From Bacteroidales bacterium (GTDB taxonomy: Bacteria > Bacteroidota > Bacteroidia > Bacteroidales > Dysgonomonadaceae), in assembly GCA_012841425.1 (NCBI GenBank), contig DUUR01000297.1:1-14944 (forward strand): a stretch of DNA of 14,944 bases, read 5' to 3'. Positions 1 through 7,196 of this stretch are shown in pieces (position 1 is the stretch's first letter; each line of letters begins with the position of its first letter). Below the pieces are notes generated by a model that was not told where the DNA came from, ran no database searches, and was given only the letters and a program-made list of their open reading frames with translations. The position numbers and the translations under genes are program-made.

Positions 1-197
1 AATTTCATAGGAACCACCGTTCATTACAAATCCTGACATTTGCCACTACACATTTAAATCAGATATCTTATTTTAAATAAATTGTACCACAAATTGAAAT
101 AAAGCGAAACCGGCCCACACTAGCAAGATCGTGTCAAGCAACTGTAGGATGAAATACGACCTACCAACCCTGAGGGAACGAGTCAATTTGTATTTAA
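1..197. other. Gene-free left edge
   Basis: I see no convincing coding frame, RNA gene or terminator here. The stretch is AT-rich and lies just downstream (minus-strand sense) of the transposase remnant, so it probably contains the 3' end of that insertion sequence. I could not identify the terminal inverted repeat. Confidence 0.4.
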
Positions 198-628
198 TTA
201 TAAATTCAATGCTGCATTGGATATTTGCCGTAGCAATTGCCGATAAGATCTCCGGCCTGTTCGAAGTGATGGGATGTTGCCAAAAGTTTCAAAACTAGCC
301 CCAGCAGCCTTAGCAAGTGATGTCACTGATGCCTTTGGAAGAACTCCGTTAACAACCTGCTTCTTTTGTTTGTAGCTTTGTTCTAAGTGGATTTTATGTA
401 AATCATTATTATTTGCACGATGAACGCGCAAGTGTGCCATCTGATTCGCCCCAAAATAGGACCAAGCCATAGGACGACTTCTTAATCGAGCTGACAAAAT
501 ATGACTTACATGTCCTTCCGCACTGCAGCCAACCAAAAGATGCTGGTAATGCCATCTTGCTTGAATAGCTCCCCAATGGTTGTTCAGATACCTGTAGACC
601 CTTCGGATTGTTTCTTTCCTAGAGTCTT
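198..628 (-). pseudogene. ISLre2-family transposase, C-terminal remnant
   Basis: This is the C-terminal third of an ISLre2-type (UPF0236-like) transposase. The reading frame is open from just after an in-frame TAA at about 629-631. It encodes RKETIRRVYRYLNNHWGAI followed by the family-typical HLLVGCSAEGHVSHILSARL, then SRPMAWSYFGANQMAHLR, and ends NAALNL. There is no start codon with a ribosome-binding site, and the N-terminal part is absent. ISLre2 transposases are normally about 450-500 residues; roughly 143 remain. The remnant stops 5 bp from the end of the metallopeptidase gene, so the rest was probably lost in a deletion or rearrangement there. Family assignment is from recognised conserved segments. 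Confidence 0.8.
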
Positions 629-633
629 CTTAC

Positions 634-3600
634 TCAGGGCATGATCTTCATTCCATTGACTCGTATAGTACGGGGATAACTATCTATAACGTCAATATTA
701 AGTAAGTATTTTAATCCTGTTGTACTCCAATCTGTTTCATAGGTTATATCTACATAACTAGCTTCCCAGTCTTTGTCAATGGGAAGTCGAGTAAAGAAGT
801 CATACCAAGAGGGCAAGTTATCATTGAGCTTCTCTAGTGCCTTCTTTGCATCATCGCGATTAGTCTTGAACATTTCAATCCAAGAATCTAACACTAAGCG
901 GGTTTGCCTTTCTTCTTCGAGCAATGAGTTTACATCATATACCAATACTTGCCCTAAACTTGCAACATAGTAGCCGCTGGCACCAATAAGTGTATACATG
1001 CCAGGTTGATTAGGTATCTGAAGGGGTACCTGTTGTCTCTCATTTGGAAGGATTTCTAATTCTGCAATTAAGTCTTCTTTTGAATACTTAAGATCCCATG
1101 GATCACTTTTCCTCATACCTAGATAAAAATCTATGTTCTGTGTTTCAATACCACTGTTAAAGAATTTTAGCCCGAAACGTACTTGAGAATCGGTAAAATT
1201 CACAATCGGATGAACACTTACACTGTCAATTATATAAACATTACTAGGTATCATAGACATCAGTGCTAATCCATGGTTGGAAGGTACTTGTATGTCGGTA
1301 TTATCCCATATTACTTGCTCATCCTCTAGACCGCTCCACAAGATGCCCCCTGGACCATAGCTGATCACAGGAGATTCTGGTTGCTTTTGAGCTATTCCGT
1401 AAATGCGAATGCCTAGTGGTACATGGGCGGTGGTCTGAAGCCTGGCACTAATATCAAGAACTACATGGTCATCGTAGATCCGTTTTATACTGTTAGCGGG
1501 GGGTATGACAGTTCCATCTGCTAAAACAAAATCGAAGCTAACTAGATCAGGTGTATTCCAGCCATTCTTTCCTTTAAGCATTAGCTGCATTCTTGTTTCT
1601 AGGGGACCATACTCCACTTGTACAATACCAATCTCATAGGTCGGTGTGTAGATAGATCCACCACCAGTATACTTAAGCGAAGGCCTGGGATATGGAACTA
1701 ATGGTGTTGTGAACATTACGGTACTCTCTGTTTCGGTATCGAACTTCAGCTCGTATCTTTGTCCCCCTATCGCTGATCCTTGGGTACCCTTAATCCAATT
1801 CACTAAGAATCTAGCTTCGCCAGTCTCAAGAAAAGGTTCACTTATAATAATATTTGACCATCTAGAATGGTCAGTGTTACTAGTTAGAAAAAAGTCCTGC
1901 CTTATCGGCCTCGGTTGTTTAACATTATCACTTGACCAAGTTAAGATAGCCCACAGGCTAGCAGTGTCTTCTAAGATGTAATCGACGCTCCATTGATGCG
2001 ACTGCATGTCAAGGTGTTTGTTTATGGTTACCCAGTGATCGCTAGATTCTAAGATGTCATCAATCGAATGGGTAGAATCTTGCCATACCCTAACAGGGTG
2101 GGTTTGTAAGTTGGCAATGGCTTGGTCTAGAGTATGCGCTTTAGGTTCTATAGCTATTTTGAGCGGCTCAAAGATCGGGTCTAACCTAAATAACCTTCGA
2201 TTAGGATCTATCCTTATCTCAATAGCATTGTCAGCAATATGGAGCAGAAGTTGATTAATTCCAGCTTTAATACTAAATTCCTGTAATTCTATTCTATCAG
2301 GATAAATAATACAGACTTCTAGGGGTAGAGTTAATTCTTGATTACTAGTTAGTTCTATAATCCCGTTTCCCTCGGTATTCTGAGAGAAAGAACTAATCTC
2401 TAGCTTTACTGGTTCTGTTTCAGTTAGCCAGTGAGAGAAAAAGAGTCCATAATCTTTTTCAAATACTTGATCAGCAATTTCGGCTGTCGTTGAAACTGTT
2501 TTTCTTTGTTCAGGAGAGACGCTCATTAATCTTAAGAACTCTAATACTTTCTTTTCGCCCTCGCTGCGTCGCAAACTTTCTAGCATCAGAGGGCCCTTGT
2601 GGTATGGGACATTGGAGCGTTCCCAGTAAGTATAATTAATTAGTGGTTTAAGTGATGTTTCGCTGCTTAGCCGTGTAATGCGACTGTCTAAACGTCTCAG
2701 ATAAGCTTCCATACCATATCTTTGTCCAGTACTCCACATAGCTGCAAATTCGGCAAAGCCTTCCACTAACCACTGGTTTCCTACCATTTCATGAGGGGTT
2801 AAACCGCTACTATGCCACCACAGGTGGGCAAGTTCGTGTGCTAGGAGACGATAAAAGTCTTCGTTATGCGGATCTTGTGCCACTTTTCTAAGGTTACTAC
2901 TATTTAAGGTCATTAGCCCAGAGTCAAAGTACCCTGAAAAACTTCCTTCGCTAAAGGCGATGTTAATGTTAGCAGGACCTATGGTTCCTAAATGGCTTTC
3001 GTATAACTTAATTATCTCGTCGGCTAACTGGGCAATATACAACCCGGTGTCTTGGTATCCAGATGGAGTAAAGACTCTGATGTTTTTTGAACCATTATAC
3101 TCGCTAAGATCATAATCTTGAATTAGTACCGAAGCAAGTCCAGTGTCAGCCCAAACTTGCGTAATCATACCGTCCACAGTTTTAGTGCTTAAAGGTGCTC
3201 CAGCAGTGACAGAAACGAGACCTTCCGGTGTAGTAATCGTGTACATTGATTGAATCTTCCCGGGAGTTTTTCGAAACATAAATGGTAGCCAGATGTCATT
3301 AGCGCTTAAGTACACCCCAGAATCTGACACAAATCCTTCTTTGGATCCTAAAAACGTGCTACTAGGAGTACCAGAATACGATAGTTCTAACTGAAATTCT
3401 TGGTGTCGTAACTCTTTGGGGATCGTTACTATATTCAACAACCAAATTCGTTTTACCCTTACTTCTTCGTCGTTTATATAGGCATTTTGGATATTAAGGT
3501 TATTAGATAACGCAAACCAGAAAAAACCTGAAGAGTTATCTTCAGGTTTGATGGTGAGGGTTGCATGATACGTTACGCGTTGATCATCTGGAGAATATGC

Positions 3601-3798
3601 AATCTCTACATCTAAATAGTCCGTGTAATAGGTGTTATAAGTATAAAAAGCATTTAAAATGAGTTCGTAGGGAGGATTAGCAGTTATAAACTGATATGTA
3701 AACAGGGAAGCTAGAATTAGTAATAGCAGTAATCCAAGCTGAATATAAACTTTCTTTTGCCCTTTGTCTAGCGACTTACCAGCGTTTAAGGGTTCCAT
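634..3798 (-). CDS. Membrane-anchored M1-like (gluzincin) metallopeptidase
   Basis: Encodes 1054 residues. An N-terminal hydrophobic segment (about residues 17-40) after a basic start looks like an uncleaved signal anchor, placing the body outside the membrane. The zinc site is clear: HELAH at 321-325 and the third ligand Glu346 in WLVEGFAEF. A Tyr in VPYHKG (Tyr399) matches the M1 transition-state tyrosine. Two things differ from classical M1 aminopeptidases. The gap between HExxH and the Glu is 20 residues instead of 18, and I see no GAMEN exopeptidase loop; GLMTLNSSN lies where it would be expected. The C-terminal 550 residues look like beta-rich accessory domains. The start ATG is preceded by AAGGTGAGG at suitable spacing. 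Upstream lie ABC-ATPase remnants on the same strand, so it may once have belonged to an ABC-2 exporter operon. Substrate is unknown. Confidence 0.85.
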   Translation of the reverse strand: MEPLNAGKSLDKGQKKVYIQLGLLLLLILASLFTYQFITANPPYELILNAFYTYNTYYTDYLDVEIAYSPDDQRVTYHATLTIKPEDNSSGFFWFALSNNLNIQNAYINDEEVRVKRIWLLNIVTIPKELRHQEFQLELSYSGTPSSTFLGSKEGFVSDSGVYLSANDIWLPFMFRKTPGKIQSMYTITTPEGLVSVTAGAPLSTKTVDGMITQVWADTGLASVLIQDYDLSEYNGSKNIRVFTPSGYQDTGLYIAQLADEIIKLYESHLGTIGPANINIAFSEGSFSGYFDSGLMTLNSSNLRKVAQDPHNEDFYRLLAHELAHLWWHSSGLTPHEMVGNQWLVEGFAEFAAMWSTGQRYGMEAYLRRLDSRITRLSSETSLKPLINYTYWERSNVPYHKGPLMLESLRRSEGEKKVLEFLRLMSVSPEQRKTVSTTAEIADQVFEKDYGLFFSHWLTETEPVKLEISSFSQNTEGNGIIELTSNQELTLPLEVCIIYPDRIELQEFSIKAGINQLLLHIADNAIEIRIDPNRRLFRLDPIFEPLKIAIEPKAHTLDQAIANLQTHPVRVWQDSTHSIDDILESSDHWVTINKHLDMQSHQWSVDYILEDTASLWAILTWSSDNVKQPRPIRQDFFLTSNTDHSRWSNIIISEPFLETGEARFLVNWIKGTQGSAIGGQRYELKFDTETESTVMFTTPLVPYPRPSLKYTGGGSIYTPTYEIGIVQVEYGPLETRMQLMLKGKNGWNTPDLVSFDFVLADGTVIPPANSIKRIYDDHVVLDISARLQTTAHVPLGIRIYGIAQKQPESPVISYGPGGILWSGLEDEQVIWDNTDIQVPSNHGLALMSMIPSNVYIIDSVSVHPIVNFTDSQVRFGLKFFNSGIETQNIDFYLGMRKSDPWDLKYSKEDLIAELEILPNERQQVPLQIPNQPGMYTLIGASGYYVASLGQVLVYDVNSLLEEERQTRLVLDSWIEMFKTNRDDAKKALEKLNDNLPSWYDFFTRLPIDKDWEASYVDITYETDWSTTGLKYLLNIDVIDSYPRTIRVNGMKIMP

Positions 3799-3869
3799 TT
3801 AAGATTGCCTCACCTTCTAGTGGCACATTTTGGCAAAGTATCCATAACTTGGTTATCCTTATTTTAACA

Positions 3870-3898
3870 CTTTTATCAGAAAAGTAATGATACGTCAA
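3870..3898 (-). promoter_or_regulatory. Likely sigma-A-type promoter for the metallopeptidase gene
   Basis: Read on the minus strand, TTGACG (3898-3893) is followed by a 17-bp spacer and TAAAAG (3875-3870), with further AT-rich sequence downstream. The -35 matches five of six consensus bases and the -10 four of six. This gives a leader of roughly 65 nt before the ATG at 3798. It suggests the peptidase is expressed independently of the broken ABC genes upstream. Confidence 0.5.
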
Positions 3899-3978
3899 AA
3901 AATTATTTTGTTGCATATACAAATATTCTTCTCTAATTGGCAGTATGAAACCTTCATTCCCATACACAAACCAAATAA

Positions 3979-4053
3979 CTAGATATCTACTCTCGAGCAG
4001 AGTTCTTCAGTATCCATGTAGTGGCTGGTAATGACTAGGATGTATTGGGCAGT
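3979..4053 (-). pseudogene. ABC transporter ATPase fragment (H-loop region)
   Basis: Immediately after the TAG of the neighbouring ABC fragment, and in the same frame, the sequence reads TAQYILVITSHYMDTEELCS then RVDI and a stop. The core TSHYM-x-x-x-E-x-LCxR is the H-loop region of ABC-2-type ATPases, normally followed by an IIDKG-type strand that is missing here. Only about 24 codons remain and there is no start. It resembles the H-loop of the adjacent fragment (TSHDMADIEKLCSRV) but is not identical, so it is either a second ATPase gene that decayed or a diverged partial duplication. Confidence 0.65.
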
Positions 4054-4458
4054 CTACACAACCTGCCCTTTAACAACTCCACCCTCATATATCTCTCGAA
4101 TAATCGCCTCAATCTCCGCTTCTTGAATACTTACATCTGTAATCTGATAGCGCTTACCAAGAGCTGTGATTAGATCAATTGCTGTTCCTTGCTCCCTTAG
4201 GAAGGTGATTGCTTTCTTCATTCCCTCATCTTTAGTTACCATACCAAAAGGTAACGCAATCTCTTTATAGCTTTCGGCAAACTCTACTTCTAAAGTACGC
4301 TGTTTGCCATATAAGTGTCGAATCTCATCAAAGTCCCCTTGATAGATTATCCTACCTTTATCAATAATAATAACTCTGGAACATAGCTTTTCGATATCTG
4401 CCATATCGTGACTGGTGATAACCAGGGTAATTTTCCGTTCTTTGTTGGTGTTTTGTAA
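4054..4458 (-). pseudogene. ABC-2-type transporter ATPase, C-terminal remnant
   Basis: About 134 codons encode the C-terminal part of an ABC ATPase: ITLVITSHDMADIEKLCSRV (H-loop with its His), IIIDKGRIIYQGDFDEI, then the C-terminal extension typical of NatA-like ABC-2 exporter ATPases. Walker A, the signature motif and Walker B are all absent, so it cannot hydrolyse ATP. The 5' side is fused in frame to an IS66 tnpB fragment at about 4456, producing an open frame that runs to a TTG at 4557. No permease gene follows; instead there is a second small ATPase fragment. This is a gene destroyed by insertion of, or recombination at, an IS66 element. Confidence 0.85.
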
Positions 4459-4616
4459 GATCCTGATTCGGTCTTTACGCCTGTTACAGAACGCAAAAAG
4501 ACATGGATCAAAAGGGCTAAGTTCGAACTCAAGCTGAATAATGGCTGAACGTCGCAAGTCGGTAGCACCTCTGGCTAGATAAACCTTCTGCCTTGGATGA
4601 CCAATTAGTATAAGCT
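4456..4616 (-). pseudogene. tnpB: IS66 tnpB (Orf2) 5' fragment
   Basis: The frame ILIGHPRQKVYLARGATDLR, RSAIIQLEFELSPFDPCLFA, FCNRRKDRIRIL lines up with the intact tnpB at 8441. Three defects are visible. The start codon position reads ATA instead of ATG; about five codons are deleted where the intact copy has AVDGLAA; and the frame leaves IS66 sequence after RIRIL and continues into ABC-ATPase sequence. In IS66 elements Orf2 is an accessory protein needed for transposition; this piece is not functional. Confidence 0.8.
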
Positions 4617-4934
4617 TGCGAAGCGCCGTACGACATCGACCAGCAATTGTGGTTCAAAACCTCTTTGGATGTCTAAACATACCGAACCAACTCGCAGAGT
4701 GACTCCGGTAAAAGTACTTTCTTCAAATGGTTCAAGAGCCACCCACTGTGATTTTGAAGACGTGCAAGTCCTAGACTCTTTGTCCACATTTTTACGTAGC
4801 CAATACCGTAGTTGATGTTCAGGGATCTCCTGCTCAATACACCATTCTGCTACGCTTTACCCACTCTTTTGGAAGAGAGTAATGCGCTCCTTCCAGAGAT
4901 CTCGTTTTTGCTTTAGTTGCTCTGCTCCAGTCAT
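4605..4934 (-). pseudogene. tnpA: IS66 tnpA (Orf1) with internal stop
   Basis: ATG at 4934 has a strong AAGGAGTGG ribosome-binding site. The frame encodes 109 codons aligned end to end with the tnpA at 8115: LW-x-x-RI near the start, PEHQLRYWLRK in the middle and a C-terminal segment ending VDVVRRFASLY. Codon 26 is TAA (4857-4859) where the other copy has Gln in SGQSRRTW. Apart from that stop the frame is preserved, so the lesion is recent or single. IS66 TnpA is a helix-turn-helix-like accessory protein. Confidence 0.8.
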
Positions 4935-5002
4935 AGAACCACTCCTTATTCCTAGTGATTCTATTATCTCATGGCTTTCCCAAGAGAGCTATGTGGGTTC
5001 TA

Positions 5003-5014
5003 TTTGACGCTTAC
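5003..5014 (-). repeat. IS66 terminal inverted repeat core (remnant copy)
   Basis: TTTGACGCTTAC on the plus strand, i.e. GTAAGCGTCAAA reading into the element, is the IS66-type terminus. The same 12 bases end the intact element at 10586-10597, and a one-base variant begins it at 8042. It marks the outer edge of the remnant. Confidence 0.8.
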
Positions 5015-5212
5015 CATTGATACTCATCAAAGTTGAGAATTGTATAAGTTACAGCTAAATCGCCACTGCAATGGCTACCCTGTTACGACAATATAATAAC
5101 TAAACCCCACCCTCGTCAGGATGAGGAACCAATGAAGAAGAGCTTAAAGATAATCTTCCTCATCATTAATAGAGGACTTTCTCTCTTCCTTGAAATATTA
5201 ATTGTCAACTGT

Positions 5213-5361
5213 TTACTTCTTAATCCAATCCTCGGCTACTACTTTAAAGCTCCTACAATGCGGACACCTCAAAAAGAGCCGGTGATTAGACAAAAACTTC
5301 TTTTGACACTTGGTACATGTAAATGAATATGGAGGCCCCGAACGTATTTTTTTAATAACAT
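5213..5361 (-). pseudogene. Small zinc-ribbon protein with a one-base frameshift
   Basis: ATG at 5361 has a strong ribosome-binding site (GGAAGG, 7 nt away). It begins MLLKK, then a run of seven A (5347-5353 on the plus strand as T) leaves the frame one base short. In the next frame the sequence reads IRSGPPYSFTCTKCQKKFLS, NHRLFLRCPHCRSFKVVAED, WIKK and stops at TAA. That gives a zinc ribbon with two CxxC knuckles (CTKC and CPHC) in a protein of about 49 residues. The span is 149 bp, one short of a multiple of three. Explanations are a recent deletion, polymerase slippage on the A-tract producing some functional protein, or a sequencing error. It lies 27 bp after the membrane protein gene at 5389 and is probably co-transcribed with it. 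Confidence 0.6.
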
Positions 5362-5388
5362 GACACCACCTTCCGAATGCTATTAGCG

Positions 5389-5775
5389 CTATGGATGGCT
5401 TTTTTTAGTTTTTAGTTTGACACTTGGTGCCCTATCAATAGAAGTTGCTTCTAGCTCAAAGTCATATCCCTTAAACACTGATATAATAAGAGTAATGCTT
5501 ATACCAGAAGCTAGAATAATAGTTGCCGCTCCTACACCTGTAGCCGCGGCTGCTTGTGCTGCAACAGCATACGATACTCCCCCTGTTACTGGACCAGTTA
5601 CAGCGGCTGCTCCTAGGAGCGTAGTAAGTGTCGCAATCTTGACAGGGCTTAAATTACCTAACTTCTGGCATTTTACCAGTTTCTCTGATAGTTCGCCAAC
5701 AACTATTATTTCTGGTCTATTTTCCTTAATTACTTCTCGTAATTCAGAAACAGTTCTTACTATAACACTATCCAT
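5389..5775 (-). CDS. Small membrane protein with glycine-zipper-like hairpin, function unknown
   Basis: 128 residues. ATG at 5775 is preceded by AGAAGGGGTGG at good spacing. The N-terminal part (1-40) is soluble-looking and charged, alternating predicted strand and helix (VIVRTVSELREVIKEN, then PEIIVVGEL). Two hydrophobic, Gly/Ala-rich segments follow (about 46-74 and 77-101) separated by a short turn, with GP and GG motifs and small-residue spacing suited to tight helix packing. The tail (102-128) is charged and lysine-rich. I do not recognise a named family. The arrangement, a soluble head plus a glycine-zipper hairpin, suggests a membrane-associating or oligomerising protein, but that is inference. 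The zinc-ribbon ORF follows directly and probably shares its transcript. Confidence 0.7.
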   Translation of the reverse strand: MDSVIVRTVSELREVIKENRPEIIVVGELSEKLVKCQKLGNLSPVKIATLTTLLGAAAVTGPVTGGVSYAVAAQAAAATGVGAATIILASGISITLIISVFKGYDFELEATSIDRAPSVKLKTKKSHP

Positions 5776-5937
5776 CTTTTTCCACCCCTTCTACGCTTGC
5801 CAGTGTACTCCAACTTGTATTATTTTCTGTCAATTACATAAAAGTCCTTTTTATTAGACTGGGTGCAAGTTTCTTCAGCAGTCAAAGCGTAATCGTGATC
5901 ACAAAAAAACCACAGCAAATCGAAGCGGGGTCAAGCT

Positions 5938-6084
5938 TTAAACTTGTTCCAATGAATCCTTGGGTTTCGTAACACTGGGATCAACATCATCTGCATAGTT
6001 GTAACCTGATGCCATCTTAGATAAAACCTCTAGCCTAGACAAATGCCCTACAATGAGAAGTGCTACCCCTAAAACAGTACCCAA
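5938..6084 (-). CDS. Possible small single-TM protein or truncated membrane-protein tail
   Basis: A 48-codon frame opening after an in-frame TGA reads (TTG) GTVLGVALLIVGHLSRLEVL, SKMASGYNYADDVDPSVTKP, KDSLEQV. It has one hydrophobic helix at the start and an acidic hydrophilic tail, a composition that looks protein-like. No convincing ribosome-binding site precedes the TTG, and the upstream side abuts an IS21 remnant and a short palindrome-like sequence. It may be the 3' end of a gene cut by that insertion rather than a complete small gene. It is too short and too weakly supported to name. Confidence 0.35.
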   Translation of the reverse strand: MGTVLGVALLIVGHLSRLEVLSKMASGYNYADDVDPSVTKPKDSLEQV

Positions 6085-6103
6085 TCACGGAGACAGTCCC
6101 CCT

Positions 6104-6416
6104 ATACGAGATTCGTAAGAATCGAGTCGAGCACAAGGTACTCGTAATAGATGAAATTGGGTATCTTCCAATCGACCTAGATGCATCAAATCTTTTCTTT
6201 CAACTGATCGCTAGGAGGTACGAGAAACACTGCACAATAACCACTACAAATTCTCCATTTTCGAAGTGGCCTGAAATATTCGGGTCACCGACAATAGCCA
6301 ATGCAATACTAGACCGGCTGCTTCATCACAGCCACATTATTTCGATCAAGGGTCCCTCATATCGGATCCAATCTAAGCTGGATTACCTTGAAAGAAAAAC
6401 AGAAAGGAGGATCTAA
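6104..6416 (+). pseudogene. istB: IS21-family IstB helper ATPase, C-terminal remnant
   Basis: About 100 codons encode the second half of IstB, the AAA+ helper of IS21 transposition. They include Walker B in VLVIDEIGYLPIDLDASNLF, the sensor-like TTTNSPFSKWPEIFG, and the C-terminal ILDRLLHHSHIISIKGPSYR. The Walker A loop and N-terminal half are absent; the frame continues upstream into unrelated sequence, with a GTG at 6060 that is probably fortuitous. Full-length IstB is about 250 residues. No istA is present. The gene ends just before IS21-type terminal repeats. Confidence 0.85.
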
Positions 6417-6441
6417 CTGCAACTTTTTGTACATTATTATT

Positions 6442-6500
6442 TTACACTTCTTGTTCATTTATATATTGACATTTACACTAGGTTACACTTTTCGTTCATT
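6442..6500. repeat. IS21-type multiple terminal repeats
   Basis: Two direct copies of an 18-bp motif, TTACACTTCTTGTTCATT at 6442-6459 and TTACACTTTTCGTTCATT at 6483-6500, match at 16 of 18 positions with starts 41 bp apart. A partial third copy (TTTACACTA) lies between them. Repeated transposase-binding sites at the ends are characteristic of IS21 elements, and these lie 25-85 bp after istB, as expected for the right end. The element boundary is probably near 6500-6506. Confidence 0.7.
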
Positions 6501-6521
6501 CGCCATGGCACTAACTGACAG

Positions 6522-7196
6522 CTAGAAAGCCATTTGAACTAATAGTAGCGCTAGATCATTAACCTGGTATTTCATATCAGGGGTTCCTTTTTCTCGGAGC
6601 CCGCTTAACAGAGATACGCGGGTAGTATCAATGAGTTTTACACTTAGTAAACCTAGGTTATACAGTGTTTCAATTTGGATTGGCGTAAGCCATTGGTTGA
6701 GAAACGGATTATTGTGTTTAGTTGCTAAGAGCTTAAGGTCTGGCAGATGTGATCGGTCGACTATCTGTGCAAGACGAAAGAAGGTTTCAAGGTCTATCCT
6801 GCTCAGGACAAAATTCGAAAAGAGCTTACCAATAATCTCTGGTTTCTCCATGTCGTCTGAGCGCTCTAGAAGTAAGATAACACCTTCGCCAACCTTTTGA
6901 CATTGATCGGATTTATCTCTAATGCTTTTCACAAAACGACAACGTGTTTCTTGTGGGATGTCTCCCAACTGATATAGGAATTTAGCCAACTTCCTTACGA
7001 AAAGGATATCTCGGACATTTGATCCAGCCTTAGCGATTTTATAAAGCGTTCCGAAAACGGGTATATCCTTTAGTACTCCCTCTTTAACAATCTGGTCTAG
7101 AACGAGGTCAGCTCCACTGACCATTGATTCCTTAAAATCAGATTTATCTAGACTAAGGACAAATGAATGACCCAAATCCTTATGTAGAGTAGACAT
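6522..7196 (-). CDS. Conserved protein of unknown function
   Basis: 224 residues. ATG at 7196 has AGGAGAG at good spacing. The protein is predicted mostly helical. It contains IPVFGTLYKIAKAGSNVRDI, then LFVRKLAKFLYQLGDIPQET, and a conserved-looking core VGEGVILLLERSDDMEKPEI, IGKLFSNFVLSRIDLETFFR, LAQIVDRSHLPDL. I recall this pattern (a Gly-containing amphipathic segment, then the RDxLFxRKL block, then DDMEKPxxxGKLF) from a widespread family of bacterial hypothetical proteins with no assigned role. The segment around residues 45-60 is only moderately hydrophobic, so a true transmembrane helix is uncertain. It stands alone between an IS21 remnant and a gene-free stretch, and both ends look intact. 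Confidence 0.75.
   Translation of the reverse strand: MSTLHKDLGHSFVLSLDKSDFKESMVSGADLVLDQIVKEGVLKDIPVFGTLYKIAKAGSNVRDILFVRKLAKFLYQLGDIPQETRCRFVKSIRDKSDQCQKVGEGVILLLERSDDMEKPEIIGKLFSNFVLSRIDLETFFRLAQIVDRSHLPDLKLLATKHNNPFLNQWLTPIQIETLYNLGLLSVKLIDTTRVSLLSGLREKGTPDMKYQVNDLALLLVQMAF

Larger units (their letters stand above)
4456..5014 (-). mobile_element. Decayed, 3'-truncated IS66-family element
   Basis: A minus-strand IS66 remnant containing the outer inverted repeat (reading GTAAGCGTCAAA inward from 5014), a tnpA with an internal stop, and the first part of tnpB. The rest of tnpB, all of tnpC and the other repeat are missing because the element joins ABC-ATPase coding sequence at about 4456. 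It is a relative of the element at 8042-10597: the repeat start is the same, and short matches such as TGAGATAAT recur before tnpA. The two copies are in opposite orientation. Confidence 0.85.

Noticed and set aside
3776..3967. A 63-codon minus-strand frame overlapping the start of the metallopeptidase gene.
   Set aside because: It spans the likely promoter and ribosome-binding site of the peptidase and has no family resemblance.
5107..5165. Hairpin-like sequences between the zinc-ribbon stop and the IS66 remnant (AATGAAGAAGA paired with TCTTCCTCATCATT; CCTCGTCAGGATGAGG).
   Set aside because: The stems are imperfect and no T-run follows on the minus strand, so I do not call a terminator.
5132..5326. 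A 64-codon plus-strand frame (MKKSLKII...) with GAGGA upstream.
   Set aside because: It overlaps the zinc-ribbon frame on the other strand, where paired CxxC motifs are much stronger evidence. The hydrophobic start is probably fortuitous.
5417..5857. A 146-codon plus-strand open frame opposite the glycine-zipper protein.
   Set aside because: It is antisense to a frame with a strong ribosome-binding site and a plausible domain layout; its Ala/Thr/Val content mirrors the complementary codons.
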